DNA from: Rouxiella sp. S1S-2
Lineage (GTDB): Bacteria > Pseudomonadota > Gammaproteobacteria > Enterobacterales > Enterobacteriaceae
NCBI RefSeq assembly: GCF_009208105.1
Contig: NZ_WFKL01000001.1
Location: 3,906,001-3,970,000 of the forward strand
DNA: 64,000 nt
Reading direction: 5' to 3'
Shown here: in pieces, positions 54,414 to 64,000 of the stretch
Layout of the letters: every line of letters begins with the position of its first letter
How positions within the stretch are numbered: the first letter of the stretch is position 1
Translations under genes and position numbers: made by a program
Notes under the pieces: model-generated
Told to the model about the DNA's origin: nothing
Databases searched by the model: none
The model's input: the letters and a program-made list of their open reading frames with translations, nothing else

Positions 54414-54443
54414 AGAAAAAAATCAAAAACACCGGAGGGATTC

Positions 54444-56165
54444 ATGAAACAAACCGTTGCTGCATTTATCGCAAAAACATTCGAAGAAGCAGGTATAAAA
54501 AGAATTTGGGGCGTGACGGGTGATTCACTGAACGGCCTCAGTGACAGCCTTAATCGCATGGGCACCATCGAGTGGATTGGCACCCGACATGAAGAAGTTG
54601 CCGCCTTCGCTGCCGGCGCCGAAGCGCAAATCACCGGTAAATTAGCCGTGTGCGCCGGTTCTTGCGGCCCCGGTAACCTGCACCTAATCAACGGCCTGTT
54701 TGACTGCCACCGCAACCGCGTGCCCGTCGTCGCCATCGCCGCACATATCCCTTCAAGCGAAATTGGCAGTGGATACTTTCAGGAAACGCATCCGACCGAG
54801 TTGTTCCGCGAGTGTAGTCACTACTGCGAGATGATAAGCAATCCTGAACAGCTCCCGCAGGTGCTGGCCATTGCAATGCGTAAAGCTGTTCTCAACAAAG
54901 GCGTGTCGGTTATCGTGCTGCCCGGCGATGTTGCGCTAAAACCGGCACCAGACGAGGCCGTCACGACCTGGTATCAACCGCTGCTGCCGGTGGTGCAACC
55001 TGCACCTTCTGAAATTGAAAAACTGACCCAACTGCTCAACGACTCTTCCAACATTACGCTGATGTGTGGCAGCGGCTGCGCAGGCGCTCATCAGGAAGTG
55101 GTAAAACTCGCCGAAACGCTGAAAGCGCCGGTGGTTCATGCCCTGCGCGGAAAAGAATACATTGAGTGGGACAATCCTTACGATGTAGGAATGACCGGCC
55201 TGATTGGCTTCTCATCGGGATATCACGCCATGATGAATGCCGACACATTGGTCCTGCTCGGCACGCAGTTCCCGTATCGTGCGTTTTACCCAACCGATGC
55301 AAAAATCATTCAAATTGACATTAATCCAGGCAGCATCGGCTCGCACTGCCACGTAGATATGGCGCTGGTCGGCGATGTCAAAGCGACACTTGGCGCACTG
55401 TTGCCAGGCCTGATAGCGAAAACCGACGCCAGCTTCCTTGATAAGGCCCTTAAACACTATCGCGAGGCGCGCAAAGGTCTGGATGATCTGGCAACGTTAA
55501 ACGACAAACAGGCTATTCATCCGCAGTATCTGGCTAAACAAATCAGTAAATTCGCCGATGAGGACGCTATTTTCACCTGCGATGTCGGTACGCCAACCGT
55601 CTGGGCCTGTCGTTACCTGGAAATGAATGGTAAACGTCGACTGCTCGGTTCGTTTAACCACGGATCGATGGCCAACGCGATGCCGCAGGCTATTGGCGCG
55701 CAGGCTATCGACCGAAGCCGACAGGTCGTGGCAATGTGCGGTGACGGCGGCTTTGCCATGTTAATGGGCGATTTTTTGTCCATTGCACAACATAAACTGC
55801 CCATCAAACTGGTCATCTTCAACAACAGCGTGCTGGGATTTGTCGCGATGGAAATGAAAGCCGGAGGGTATTTAACCGATGGCACCGAGCTGAAAAACCC
55901 CGACTTTGCGGCAATTGCCGAAGCCACCGGAATCAAAGGTATTCGGGTGGAGAAAGCCTCCGACGTTGACGCCGCGCTGCAGGAGGCCTTCGCTCACGAC
56001 GGACCGGTGCTGATAGACGTGATAACCGCCAAGGAAGAGCTTGCCATGCCGCCGCAGATTAAAGCTGAGCAGGCCAAAGGCTTTAGCCTGTACATGCTGC
56101 GCGCCATTATCAACGGTCGCGGTGACGAAGTCGTTGAATTAGCTAAAACCAACTGGCTGCGTTAA
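54444..56165 (+). CDS. poxB: Pyruvate dehydrogenase (quinone) / pyruvate oxidase PoxB
   Basis: ThDP- and FAD-dependent peripheral membrane enzyme that converts pyruvate to acetate and CO2, passing electrons to ubiquinone. 573 residues, after CGGAGGG. The ThDP motif is [18 protein letters not shown] with VIFNNS, the glutamate HEEVAAF is near 50, and the C-terminal amphipathic tail (about 550-573) is present. The stationary-phase counterpart to the anaerobic pflB in this window. Confidence 0.98.
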   Translation: MKQTVAAFIAKTFEEAGIKRIWGVTGDSLNGLSDSLNRMGTIEWIGTRHEEVAAFAAGAEAQITGKLAVCAGSCGPGNLHLINGLFDCHRNRVPVVAIAAHIPSSEIGSGYFQETHPTELFRECSHYCEMISNPEQLPQVLAIAMRKAVLNKGVSVIVLPGDVALKPAPDEAVTTWYQPLLPVVQPAPSEIEKLTQLLNDSSNITLMCGSGCAGAHQEVVKLAETLKAPVVHALRGKEYIEWDNPYDVGMTGLIGFSSGYHAMMNADTLVLLGTQFPYRAFYPTDAKIIQIDINPGSIGSHCHVDMALVGDVKATLGALLPGLIAKTDASFLDKALKHYREARKGLDDLATLNDKQAIHPQYLAKQISKFADEDAIFTCDVGTPTVWACRYLEMNGKRRLLGSFNHGSMANAMPQAIGAQAIDRSRQVVAMCGDGGFAMLMGDFLSIAQHKLPIKLVIFNNSVLGFVAMEMKAGGYLTDGTELKNPDFAAIAEATGIKGIRVEKASDVDAALQEAFAHDGPVLIDVITAKEELAMPPQIKAEQAKGFSLYMLRAIINGRGDEVVELAKTNWLR

Positions 56166-56300
56166 GGAAAGCGCTCTGCATTTTGCCAGATTATGGGTAT
56201 ATAGTGGTAAACCCTTTCCCGTGGGTGCGAATTTCGCCCTGCGGGAAACGGCAATACATTACGGTAACCTGTTTCAGGCCAATAGTGAGAGGAAGCAACG

Positions 56301-57314
56301 TTGATCGATTTACGCAGTGACACCGTTACGCGCCCGAGTGAGGCTATGCGTCAAGCCATGTATCAGGCCGAAGTGGGTGATGATGTATACGGCGATGACC
56401 CCACAGTTAACGCATTACAGGCAATGGCCTGCGAGCTTACAGGCAAAGAAGCCGCCCTGTTTTTCCCGACCGGTACCCAGGCTAATCTGGTTGCCCTGCT
56501 CTCTCACTGCCAGCGCGGTGATGAGTACATCGTCGGCCAAAAAGCCCATAACTATATGTATGAGGCCGGAGGGGCAGCAGTATTAGGCAGCATTCAGCCC
56601 CAACCGCTGGACATGGCAGACGACGGCTCTATCCCGCTTGACAAAGTCGCCGCCGCCATTAAGCCTGATGATATTCACTTTGCCCGCACCCGATTGTTGA
56701 GTCTCGAAAACACGCACAGCGGAAAAGTATTGCCCATTGCGTATTTGAAGCAGGCCTTTGAATTTACGCGTGAAAAGAATCTCTCATTGCACATCGACGG
56801 GGCCCGCATTCTCAATGCCGCCGTTGCGCTCGAGATTCCTTTAAGCGACATCACCCGCTATTGCGATACCCTGACTATTTGCCTCTCGAAAGGTCTGGGA
56901 GCGCCCGTGGGTTCACTGCTGTGCGGTAGCAAAGCGTTTATTCAGCACGCCAACCGCTGGAGAAAAATGACCGGTGGCGGCATGCGCCAGTCAGGTATTC
57001 TCGCAGCGGCGGGAATTTATGCGTTAGAAAACAACGTTCAACGCCTCAAAGAAGATCACGACAACGCCGCTTGGCTTGAACAACAGCTGCGGGTCATTGG
57101 CCTCGATATCGTCGAACCGGGTGCGCAAACCAATATACTGTACGTTCGTCAATCCTCTGAGCTGGCGTCGAAACTTGGCCCATGGATGCGCCAACACGGT
57201 GTGCTGATAGGCTCAGGCCCGCTGACCCGCCTCATTACGCACATCAATATAAGCCGTCAGGATTTAGAAAAAGTTGTCAGCCTGTGGCAACAATTTTTGC
57301 GTAATCCGGGTTAA
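56301..57314 (+). CDS. ltaE: Low-specificity L-threonine aldolase
   Basis: PLP enzyme cleaving threonine and allo-threonine to glycine and acetaldehyde. 337 residues starting at TTG 56301 ([13 protein letters not shown]) with GAGGAAG five bases before. PLP lysine in [12 protein letters not shown] near 197-198, with [10 protein letters not shown]. Between poxB and ybjT as in E. coli. Confidence 0.97.
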   Translation: MIDLRSDTVTRPSEAMRQAMYQAEVGDDVYGDDPTVNALQAMACELTGKEAALFFPTGTQANLVALLSHCQRGDEYIVGQKAHNYMYEAGGAAVLGSIQPQPLDMADDGSIPLDKVAAAIKPDDIHFARTRLLSLENTHSGKVLPIAYLKQAFEFTREKNLSLHIDGARILNAAVALEIPLSDITRYCDTLTICLSKGLGAPVGSLLCGSKAFIQHANRWRKMTGGGMRQSGILAAAGIYALENNVQRLKEDHDNAAWLEQQLRVIGLDIVEPGAQTNILYVRQSSELASKLGPWMRQHGVLIGSGPLTRLITHINISRQDLEKVVSLWQQFLRNPG

Positions 57315-57402
57315 TTCACTGTCCGCAGTCTAGTAAGAGAGCGCGGACATTGCTCTCCGTCTGCGGGCAAATTCTTGTTACTTTGAACGAGCAAAATGGA
57401 AG

Positions 57403-58857
57403 ATGCCTACACTTAACGCAGAGACGCGAGTCGTCGTTCTCGGCGCCAGCGGCTACATTGGTCGACATTTAACGGACTACCTTAACCGGCAGGGCTATCA
57501 GGTTACCGCCGCTGCAAGGCGCAGAGACTGGCTGGTTGCACAAAAATGGCCCGGTGTTCGCTGCTGTTTTGCCGATGTCTATCATAACGCCAGTTTGCGC
57601 GACGCCTTTGACGGCGCCGAGGTGCTGTTTTATCTGGTCCACGCGGTAAGCGAGGACGATGATCTGTTCGAGAAGGAACGTCAGGCAGCTCAAAATGTAC
57701 TGTTGGCCCTAAAAGATTCATCAATAAAGCAGATTATTTATCTGGGGGCGATGCAGCCGGAAAATCCTACCTCCACGCATTTACAGGCGAGAAAGCTTAC
57801 TGGCGATCTTTTTCGCATGGGCAATATACCGGTAACCGAAGTGCGCGCGGGCATGGTGATTGGCCCCGGCTCGGCGGCCTTCGAAGTGATGCGCGACATG
57901 GTGTACAACCTCAAGGTGCTCACTCCCCCCTCGTGGGTGAGAAAGCACTCGGCGCCGATTGCGTTGCCCGATCTGCTGCATTATCTCGGTGGGCTAATCG
58001 CCTGCCCTTCGTCTCGTCATCTGATTTTTGATGCCACAGGCCCGGAATACCTGAGTTATCGTCAGCTCATGGAGCGTTTTATTGCGCTCAGTGGCCGACG
58101 TCGTTGGCTGTTTCCGATCCCCTTACCTACACAGCTTATCTCCGTTCTGTTTCTCAGCCTGCTTACGTCTGTTCCTTCCCAGTTAGTCAAAGCGCTGATT
58201 CAGGGACTAAAACAGGATTTGCCCGCCAATGGCAAGACGCTTCAGGAACTGCTGCCTCAACGGCTGACGTCGATTGACGACGCCATTAATCAGACGCTGG
58301 CGCAGGAAGCGGAGCAGGTACTGAACTCTCCAGAATGGGCCAACGATGCCGATGCTCATCTTCGCTGGCGTGAGGACTATGCATTTTACCCAAAGCAGGC
58401 AGGATTTAGGCTAGAAACCTCGGCCTCCATCAAGGCTCTGTGGCTGGTGATTAATCAACTGGGCGGAGAAGAGGGATTCTTTTATGCTCCCGCGCTTTGG
58501 CGTCTGCGAGGCAGAATAGACAGGCTGTTGGGTCATAAAACACCCACCGGACGTCCGGCTAAGCCGCTGTTGGCAGTGGGAGATAAAGTCGATAGCTGGA
58601 AAGTTATTAATATCGTTCCCGGGAAAACTCTGTCACTCCTGTTTGGCATGAAGGCTCCCGGGTTGGGTCGGCTCACGTTTACACTCAAGGACCACGGCGA
58701 AAGGCGCAGTCTGGACATTACTGCCTGGTGGCATCCCGCCGGTGCTCGCGGCCTTTTATACTGGTTCAGTATGATGCCCGCGCACCTTTTTGTCTTTCGC
58801 GGCATGGCGAAACGGATTGCCAGTTTGGCGCGACAAAAAGATAGGCGCGGTCACTAA
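57403..58857 (+). CDS. ybjT: NAD(P)-binding SDR-type protein with DUF2867, YbjT
   Basis: NAD(P)-binding Rossmann protein of unknown substrate. The nucleotide motif VVVLGASGYIGRHL is near the N-terminus, with LVHAVSEDDD and VIGPGSAAFEVMRDMVYNL, and DUF2867 follows (about 340-480). 484 residues (476 in E. coli). The start at 57403 has a weak ribosome site, AATGGAAG. Probably with ltaE and ahead of ybjS. Confidence 0.92.
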   Translation: MPTLNAETRVVVLGASGYIGRHLTDYLNRQGYQVTAAARRRDWLVAQKWPGVRCCFADVYHNASLRDAFDGAEVLFYLVHAVSEDDDLFEKERQAAQNVLLALKDSSIKQIIYLGAMQPENPTSTHLQARKLTGDLFRMGNIPVTEVRAGMVIGPGSAAFEVMRDMVYNLKVLTPPSWVRKHSAPIALPDLLHYLGGLIACPSSRHLIFDATGPEYLSYRQLMERFIALSGRRRWLFPIPLPTQLISVLFLSLLTSVPSQLVKALIQGLKQDLPANGKTLQELLPQRLTSIDDAINQTLAQEAEQVLNSPEWANDADAHLRWREDYAFYPKQAGFRLETSASIKALWLVINQLGGEEGFFYAPALWRLRGRIDRLLGHKTPTGRPAKPLLAVGDKVDSWKVINIVPGKTLSLLFGMKAPGLGRLTFTLKDHGERRSLDITAWWHPAGARGLLYWFSMMPAHLFVFRGMAKRIASLARQKDRRGH

Positions 58858-59012
58858 AAAAGCAGCCGGTTATTTTGCAGGCAAACGCACTGAGAGTGTC
58901 ACAAGTTCTCCCGTTTCCCATTGCATAGCATTTAATTTCAAGAAAGAATGGCCGCCTATTTGCCCAAGCTTACGTCAGGGGCTTCGGCAACGACAATTTT
59001 TACGGAATTCGG

Positions 59013-60050
59013 ATGCATATGAAGGTATTGGTTACCGGCGCAACCAGTGGTCCAGGCCGCAACGCAGTGGAATATCTGTGTAAAAAAGGCATAAAAGTCA
59101 GGGCGACGGGTCGCAATGCGGCAATGGGCCCTCTGCTGGAAAAACTGGGGGCGGAATTTATTCATGCCGATCTGACCAATCTGGTTTCCGCCCAGGCGAA
59201 AGTGCTGCTGGCCGACGTTGATACTCTTTGGCACTGTTCCGGGCTGAGTGCACCCTGGGGCAGTGAGCAGGATTTTCAACTCGCCAACGTACGCGCTACG
59301 CGTCGCCTCGGTGAGTGGGCCGCCGCCTACGGCGTAGAGAACTTTATCCACCTCTCTTCTCCGGCGATTTATTTCGATTTCCACCATCATCGTAATATTA
59401 AAGAAGAGTTTCGCCCTGCGCGCTTTGCCAACCAGTTTGCCCGCAGCAAAGCCGCCGCCGAGCAGGTCATCACCACGCTTGCCCTGTCTAATCCGCAAAC
59501 CCATTTTACTATTTTACGCCCGCAGGGGATTTTTGGACCGCACGACAACGTGCTGCTGCCAAGACTGTTGCAGATGATTAAATACGGCACGCTAATGCTT
59601 CCGCGGGGCGGTGATGCACTGGTTGATATGACCTTCGTTGAAAATGTCGCCCACGCCATGTGGCTGGCAACGGAGAGTCAGAGTCACGAGTCTGGCCGCG
59701 CCTATAACATCACGAATATGCAGCCACGCCCGCTGAAATCTCTGATTGCACAGCTTATGGACGGCCTGGACGTTAAATATCGCATTCGCTCCGTGCCTTA
59801 CCCGCTGCTGGACATGATGGCCCGCGGCATGGAAAAATTGGGCCGCAAGCAGCACCGTGAGCCGATGCTGACTCACTACAGCGTAGCCAAGCTAAATTTT
59901 GACGTCACCCTCGATACGCAGCGCGCCGAAATAGAGCTGGGCTACAGCCCCATCGTCTCACTTGACGAAGGCATTCGCCGCACCGCCGTTTGGCTGAAAG
60001 ACCATGGAAAACTGCAACAGCAGCAGGGTATTGTCGGCCATCCTAATTAG
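59013..60050 (+). CDS. ybjS: NAD-dependent epimerase/dehydratase family protein YbjS
   Basis: Extended SDR family. [14 protein letters not shown] is the nucleotide motif and the catalytic pair region is LSSPAIYF...[11 protein letters not shown], with Tyr replaced by Phe/Ala context at the usual YxxxK position, so a classical active site is not obvious. 345 residues. A second ATG at 59019 (MKVLVTG) matches E. coli better and both have a ribosome site (GGA). The stop overlaps the convergent amiD stop by 4 bases (60047-60050). Confidence 0.88.
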   Translation: MHMKVLVTGATSGPGRNAVEYLCKKGIKVRATGRNAAMGPLLEKLGAEFIHADLTNLVSAQAKVLLADVDTLWHCSGLSAPWGSEQDFQLANVRATRRLGEWAAAYGVENFIHLSSPAIYFDFHHHRNIKEEFRPARFANQFARSKAAAEQVITTLALSNPQTHFTILRPQGIFGPHDNVLLPRLLQMIKYGTLMLPRGGDALVDMTFVENVAHAMWLATESQSHESGRAYNITNMQPRPLKSLIAQLMDGLDVKYRIRSVPYPLLDMMARGMEKLGRKQHREPMLTHYSVAKLNFDVTLDTQRAEIELGYSPIVSLDEGIRRTAVWLKDHGKLQQQQGIVGHPN

Positions 60051-60895
60051 TCGGCTGACGACGGATACTGTTGTAATAACGCATCGACGATGGCTTCGCT
60101 CTCGGCATCCGCATTTCCCTGATAATCACTCTGCCTGAAGTGCATTTGAAACGCCCTGATCACTCGACGCTGCTGACGTGGCGTCATATCCGCACTCACC
60201 GGATATCCGTATCGCGCCAACTTACTGAGCAATAAATCACTCTCCACCGGCTGATGCGGGTCACGCCCGTGTAAAAAGGCTTTCACTCGCCACGCCTGCG
60301 GCCAGGCACCTACGCCGCTCTCTGCCAACGCCTGCCAGGGAAACAGCGGCCCCGGGTCCTCCTTGCGCTGAGGGGCAATATCGCTGTGCGCGACGACGTT
60401 CTGCGGCATTAACTGATAGCGTTTTACAATGTCTTGGCTAAGCGACGTCAGCAAAGCGATTTGCTCAGGCGGGAAAGGATAAAATCGCTGCGCTAACAGC
60501 CGTTGTGAATAGCCTTTATTTTCCAGTTCAATCCCGATGGACGTGTCGTTAAGATTGGTTCTGCCCCGCCACCCGCTGGCTCCAGCATGCCAGGCCCGCA
60601 TGGATTCAGGAACCAGCTGCCAGGCAACAGGCTGGCCATTAACGTGCGGAGGCCGCGCCGGTATCAGATAATGGGCACTCACGTGCTCATCAGTCAGTGT
60701 ATTCAGGGCGCTGTGGAAATCTTCGGCAGTATAGTGAATCACCAAAAAACGTATACGCTGATCGGCCCCCTGCGCCTGCCGAGTCGTTTCAAGCACATAA
60801 TTATGCTGACCCATCGTAGGTATTGATGTTTGGCATCCCACCAGCAGCAGTCCTGCCAGAATCAACGCCGCCCGACAACGTTGTGGAAAAATCAT
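60047..60895 (-). CDS. amiD: N-acetylmuramoyl-L-alanine amidase AmiD (lipoprotein)
   Basis: Zinc amidase of the outer membrane that cleaves anhydro-muropeptides during peptidoglycan recycling. 282 residues from ATG 60895 ([15 protein letters not shown]) after AAGGG. The longer frame from 60952 would bury the signal. The lipobox is LLVGC near 15-19 and the Amidase_2 zinc ligands are in VIHYTA and [15 protein letters not shown] peptidoglycan-binding-like C-terminal domain follows. Converges on ybjS with overlapping stop codons. Confidence 0.95.
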   Translation of the reverse strand: MIFPQRCRAALILAGLLLVGCQTSIPTMGQHNYVLETTRQAQGADQRIRFLVIHYTAEDFHSALNTLTDEHVSAHYLIPARPPHVNGQPVAWQLVPESMRAWHAGASGWRGRTNLNDTSIGIELENKGYSQRLLAQRFYPFPPEQIALLTSLSQDIVKRYQLMPQNVVAHSDIAPQRKEDPGPLFPWQALAESGVGAWPQAWRVKAFLHGRDPHQPVESDLLLSKLARYGYPVSADMTPRQQRRVIRAFQMHFRQSDYQGNADAESEAIVDALLQQYPSSAD

Positions 60896-61017
60896 GTTAT
60901 TGCCCTTCCCTGAGTGAGCTCGCGGTTTATCTTTAGAAGTGTAACCGGTCATGCAACATTAGAAATCGGTTTTATACTTATGATGACTGTAAATGGAATG
61001 ATTGCTGGAAAACCTTT

Positions 61018-61623
61018 ATGCACACGTCAAGGATTACAATGAAAAAGACACTATTGACCCCCATTTTGCCTCTGTTACTGGCTCTCGGTGGCTGTACCCA
61101 GGTAACGCCTGCCTATCAGGATATTGGCAGCAGAAATTCCCCCTGTATCGACGGAGGCCCCGATGCCGTTGCGCAGCAGTTTTATGATTACCGTATCAGC
61201 AAGCACCAGAACGGATTCCCTACCACCAGCCAGTTGGCGGAATATCGGCCCTATCTGAGCACCGATTTGTATCAGGCGCTGCTTAACGCGCAGCATGAGC
61301 CTAAAATTGACGTGGCCGCCACGCCAAACGAGAAATCGGGCCAGACCACCGGTGACGTTTTCTCAAGTCTGTTCCAGGGACCTACATCGGTACACGTAGC
61401 CAGCGCATCCACTATTCCGAATACCGATGCGCGAAATATTCCGCTGCGGGTGAGCATGGTTAACGACAGCCATAAAGGCCAGCAGGCCACGTGGAAAGAT
61501 GAAGTATTAATGACGCGACAGGGCCACTGCTGGGCAATAGACGACGTGCGCTACATGGCGAACCTCGACTTTGCCTCCAGCGGCAGTTTGCGTCAGGTGT
61601 TAGAAAAAGATCGCGAGAAATGA
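61018..61623 (+). CDS. ybjP: Lipoprotein YbjP (DUF3828)
   Basis: DUF3828 lipoprotein of unknown function. 201 residues from ATG 61018, whose first eight residues match E. coli YbjP. A second ATG at 61039 (MKKTLLT) has a better ribosome site (AAGGA) and gives a cleaner signal. The lipobox is LALGGC with lipidated Cys near 26 and VTPAYQD as family block. GQCW-like RQGHCWAIDDVRYM and ASTIPNTDARNIPLRV are conserved. Upstream of artP. Confidence 0.88.
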   Translation: MHTSRITMKKTLLTPILPLLLALGGCTQVTPAYQDIGSRNSPCIDGGPDAVAQQFYDYRISKHQNGFPTTSQLAEYRPYLSTDLYQALLNAQHEPKIDVAATPNEKSGQTTGDVFSSLFQGPTSVHVASASTIPNTDARNIPLRVSMVNDSHKGQQATWKDEVLMTRQGHCWAIDDVRYMANLDFASSGSLRQVLEKDREK

Positions 61624-61717
61624 GCGAAAATGTGTAGACCTGCAACACCTCATTAACGCTATCTTATGCTAAGTTTATGATTCAGGCCGCACACAAATAA
61701 ATTTTAACCCGTCATTG

Positions 61718-61733
61718 TTGCATAACTATGCTG
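61718..61733 (+). promoter_or_regulatory. Possible ArgR (ARG) box upstream of artP
   Basis: TTGCATAACTATGCTG contains the palindrome GCATA-AC-TATGC, a fair match to ARG box TGnAT-N4-ATnCA. E. coli art genes are ArgR-repressed. A second weaker half-site pair overlaps the artP start (61776-61790). Confidence 0.4.
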
Positions 61734-61778
61734 CAGGGGTTACCCTCTGCGGCATTAATGGCTATTCAGTATTTGCGC

Positions 61779-62507
61779 ATGAGTATTCAACTAAACAGTA
61801 TTAACTGCTTCTACGGTGCCCATCAGGCACTCTTTGACATCCAGCTTGACTGTCCGGCGGGTGAAACATTGGTGCTGCTCGGACCGAGCGGTGCGGGTAA
61901 AAGTTCGCTTCTGCGGGTGTTAAACCTGCTAGAAATGCCGCGTTCTGGCACTTTGCACATCGCCGGTAACCAATTCGACTTCCAAAAGAAGCCGGATGAA
62001 AAGGCTATTCGCGAGCTGCGTCAAAACGTCGGCATGGTGTTTCAGCAGTATAACCTGTGGCCGCATCGTACCGTACTCGACAATCTGCTTGAGGCACCCT
62101 GTCGCGTGCTGGGTTTGAGCAAAGAGGCCGCCATGGCGCGCGCTGAAAAATTGCTGACCCGTCTGCGTCTGACTGACTTCGCCAAACGTTTTCCGCTGCA
62201 CCTCTCCGGTGGACAGCAACAGCGCGTGGCGATTGCCCGTGCGCTGATGATGGAGCCTCAGGTTCTGCTGTTTGACGAACCGACAGCAGCGCTTGACCCG
62301 GAAATCACGGCTCAAATCGTCAGCATTATTCGTGAGCTGGCCGATACCGGAATTACCCAGGTTATCGTCACCCACGAAGTTGAAGTAGCACGAAAAACGG
62401 CAACCCGCGTGGTCTACATGGAAAATGGCCGCATCGTTGAGCAAGGTGATGCCAACTGTTTCGCGCAGCCGCAATCCCGTGAGTTTGCCAGCTATTTATC
62501 ACATTGA
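61779..62507 (+). CDS. artP: Arginine ABC transporter ATPase ArtP
   Basis: ATPase of the arginine/polar amino acid importer. 242 residues from ATG 61779 ([13 protein letters not shown]). The longer frame from 61728 is leader. Walker [11 protein letters not shown]-loop FQQYNLWPH, signature LSGGQQQR and Walker [13 protein letters not shown] are intact. First gene of artPIQM. Confidence 0.98.
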   Translation: MSIQLNSINCFYGAHQALFDIQLDCPAGETLVLLGPSGAGKSSLLRVLNLLEMPRSGTLHIAGNQFDFQKKPDEKAIRELRQNVGMVFQQYNLWPHRTVLDNLLEAPCRVLGLSKEAAMARAEKLLTRLRLTDFAKRFPLHLSGGQQQRVAIARALMMEPQVLLFDEPTAALDPEITAQIVSIIRELADTGITQVIVTHEVEVARKTATRVVYMENGRIVEQGDANCFAQPQSREFASYLSH

Positions 62508-62538
62508 TTGGCCTTCTATCTCTATCATGGAGTTTCAA

Positions 62539-63270
62539 ATGAAAAAGTTTTTAGTTGCGGCTATTTTGGCCGGTGTCAGCTTGTCCGCCAGCGCGGCAGA
62601 AACCATTCGTTTCGCGACCGAAGCAGGGTATGCGCCGTTTGAATTTGTGGGTGCAGACAACAAAATTCAGGGCTTCGATATCGACTTGGCCAACGCAATG
62701 TGTAAAGAGATGCAGGCAACCTGTACCTTCACCAACCAGTCTTTCGACAGCCTGATCCCAAGCCTTAAATTCCGTCGCATTGACGCCGTTATCTCAGGCA
62801 TGGACATCACCGCCGAGCGTTTGAAGCAGGTTTCATTCACCAATGCTTACTACGACAACTCCGCTATCTTCTTTGCGCAGAAAGGTAAATTCACCGATCT
62901 GGCGTCACTCAAAGGTAAGCGTGTCGGCATTCAGAATGGCACCACCCATCAGAAATACTTGATGGACAAGCACGCTGAAATCACCGCTGTTCCTTACGAC
63001 AGCTATCAAAATGCCGTGTTAGATCTGAAAAATGGCCGCCTTGATGCCGTATTCGGCGATACCGCCGTGGTTCAGGAGTTCCTGAAACAGAATCCCGGCC
63101 TGGGCACCGTTGGCGATAAAATTACCGATCAAAGCTACTTCGGCTCCGGTCTGGGCATCGCCGTTCGTCAGAACAATACCGAGCTGCTGGGTAAAATGAA
63201 CGATGCGCTGGCAAAAGTCAGGCAGGATGGAACTTACAAAACGCTGTATACCAAATGGTTCCAGCAGTAG
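62539..63270 (+). CDS. artI: Arginine ABC transporter periplasmic binding protein ArtI
   Basis: Periplasmic solute-binding protein. 243 residues from ATG 62539 (MKKFLVAAIL) after GGAG. The signal peptide is cut after ASA near residue 19. FATEAGYAPFEF, SLIPSLKFRRIDAVISGMDIT and GIQNGTTHQKYL place it in the ArtI/ArtJ family. The longer frame from 62425 overlaps artP. Whether an ArtJ paralogue exists lies outside this window. Confidence 0.96.
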   Translation: MKKFLVAAILAGVSLSASAAETIRFATEAGYAPFEFVGADNKIQGFDIDLANAMCKEMQATCTFTNQSFDSLIPSLKFRRIDAVISGMDITAERLKQVSFTNAYYDNSAIFFAQKGKFTDLASLKGKRVGIQNGTTHQKYLMDKHAEITAVPYDSYQNAVLDLKNGRLDAVFGDTAVVQEFLKQNPGLGTVGDKITDQSYFGSGLGIAVRQNNTELLGKMNDALAKVRQDGTYKTLYTKWFQQ

Positions 63271-63281
63271 TCTGACTCTCG

Positions 63282-63998
63282 ATGATTGAACTTCAACCTC
63301 TGCTAAGCGCCGCCGGCATGACCGTCGGCCTTGCCATCTGTGCTCTGATACTCGGCCTGTTTTTGGCGATGCTGTTTGCGGTATGGGAGTCTTCTCCCTG
63401 GAAACCGCTCAGTTGGCTGGGAACAGCCTGGGTGACAATTTTGCGCGGACTGCCTGAAATTCTGGTGGTGCTGTTTATTTATTTCGGTTCGTCGCAGCTG
63501 CTATTAACGCTGTCTGACGGATTTAGTCTTAACCTCGGTCTTTTCCAGATCCCGGTTAAGTTGCCGATTGATAATTTCGAAATCAGCCCGTTTGTCTGTG
63601 GCGTAATAGCGCTGTCACTGCTGTATTCGGCCTACGCTTCGCAGACGCTGCGCGGTGCGCTCAAGGCCGTACCCCACGGCCAGTGGGAGTCGGGTCAGGC
63701 GCTAGGTATGCGAAAAGTCGCGATTTTCTTCCGACTGATTATGCCGCAGATGTGGCGTCATGCACTTCCGGGGCTTGGTAACCAATGGTTGGTGCTGTTA
63801 AAAGACACTGCGCTGGTATCGCTTATCAGTGTTAACGACCTGATGCTGCAAACCAAGAGCATTGCCACGCGCACTCAGGAGCCGTTCACCTGGTATATGA
63901 TTGCAGCGGGCATTTATCTGGTCGTTACCCTGTTTAGCCAGTTCGTCATAAAACGCATCGAACTCCGTACCACCCGCTTTGAACGGAGCGCTTCCTGA
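63282..63998 (+). CDS. artQ: Arginine ABC transporter permease ArtQ
   Basis: Inner-membrane permease, HisMQ family, 238 residues with about five helices and the EAA-loop [21 protein letters not shown]. The stop TGA (63996-63998) overlaps the artM start. Confidence 0.97.
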   Translation: MIELQPLLSAAGMTVGLAICALILGLFLAMLFAVWESSPWKPLSWLGTAWVTILRGLPEILVVLFIYFGSSQLLLTLSDGFSLNLGLFQIPVKLPIDNFEISPFVCGVIALSLLYSAYASQTLRGALKAVPHGQWESGQALGMRKVAIFFRLIMPQMWRHALPGLGNQWLVLLKDTALVSLISVNDLMLQTKSIATRTQEPFTWYMIAAGIYLVVTLFSQFVIKRIELRTTRFERSAS

Positions 63999-64000
63999 TG
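63998..64000 (+). CDS. artM: Start codon of artM (cut by window edge)
   Basis: ATG at the last three bases overlaps the artQ TGA as TGATG, the usual arrangement of artQ-artM. Nothing of the protein lies in the window, so this rests only on operon order. Confidence 0.5.

Overview
This is a 64 kb stretch of chromosome from a gamma-proteobacterium of the order Enterobacterales. Protein sequences and gene order match the Escherichia coli segment running from the muk operon through rpsA, pfl, ftsK, trxB, cydDC and clpA to the art operon, but with lineage differences. A CspA-type gene sits between lpxK and ycaQ, macAB and dmsABC are absent from their E. coli positions, and the lrp to trxB and clpS to cspD spacers are long. 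Base composition looks near 50 percent G+C and protein divergence from E. coli is moderate, which suggests a Yersiniaceae-like genus (Rahnella, Rouxiella, Ewingella or Serratia type). The genus is inference only. No prophage, insertion sequence, CRISPR array, rRNA or tRNA was recognised.

Layout. 1-1694: ldtD (partial, minus). 2024-9333: cmoM-mukF-mukE-mukB (minus), the MukBEF condensin operon with overlapping genes. 9465-10247: elyC (plus). 10306-11237: ycaR-kdsB (minus). 11238-11574: an intergenic stretch holding a compact unit on the plus strand (promoter, perfect CRP box over the predicted start, 16-codon ORF, hairpin terminator). 11575-18756: ycaQ, a divergent cold-shock gene, lpxK, msbA and ycaI (minus). 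18887-21801: ihfB, rpsA and cmk. 22060-24551: aroA and serC (minus).

24828-31114 (plus): ycaO, then the anaerobic formate block focA-pflB-pflA behind a class II FNR-type promoter. 31174-40374 (minus): ycaD, serS, rarA, lolA, ftsK (with a LexA box) and lrp. 40968-46664 (plus): trxB, cydD-cydC-aat and infA. 46873-49500 (minus): clpS-clpA, divergent from cspD (49913). 50428-64000: ybjX, ybjD (minus), lysO, poxB, ltaE, ybjT, ybjS, amiD (minus), ybjP and artP-artI-artQ, with the artM start codon as the last three bases.

The genes cover chromosome segregation and division (MukBEF, FtsK), lipid A supply and export (KdsB, LpxK, MsbA), envelope upkeep (LdtD, ElyC, LolA, AmiD), translation (S1, IF-1, SerRS, L/F transferase), adaptor-driven proteolysis (ClpAPS with Aat making N-degrons), anaerobic pyruvate metabolism (FocA, PflB, PflA) against stationary aerobic metabolism (PoxB), cytochrome bd assembly (CydDC, TrxB) and arginine uptake (Art).

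Nearly all of this is conserved core genome. The parts least explained by known genes are the CRP-overlapped mini-gene at 11378-11552, the folded RNA-like region after infA (46692-46849), the extra csp gene with its repeat-containing upstream region (13102-13606), and several start-codon oddities (ycaI, cmoM).
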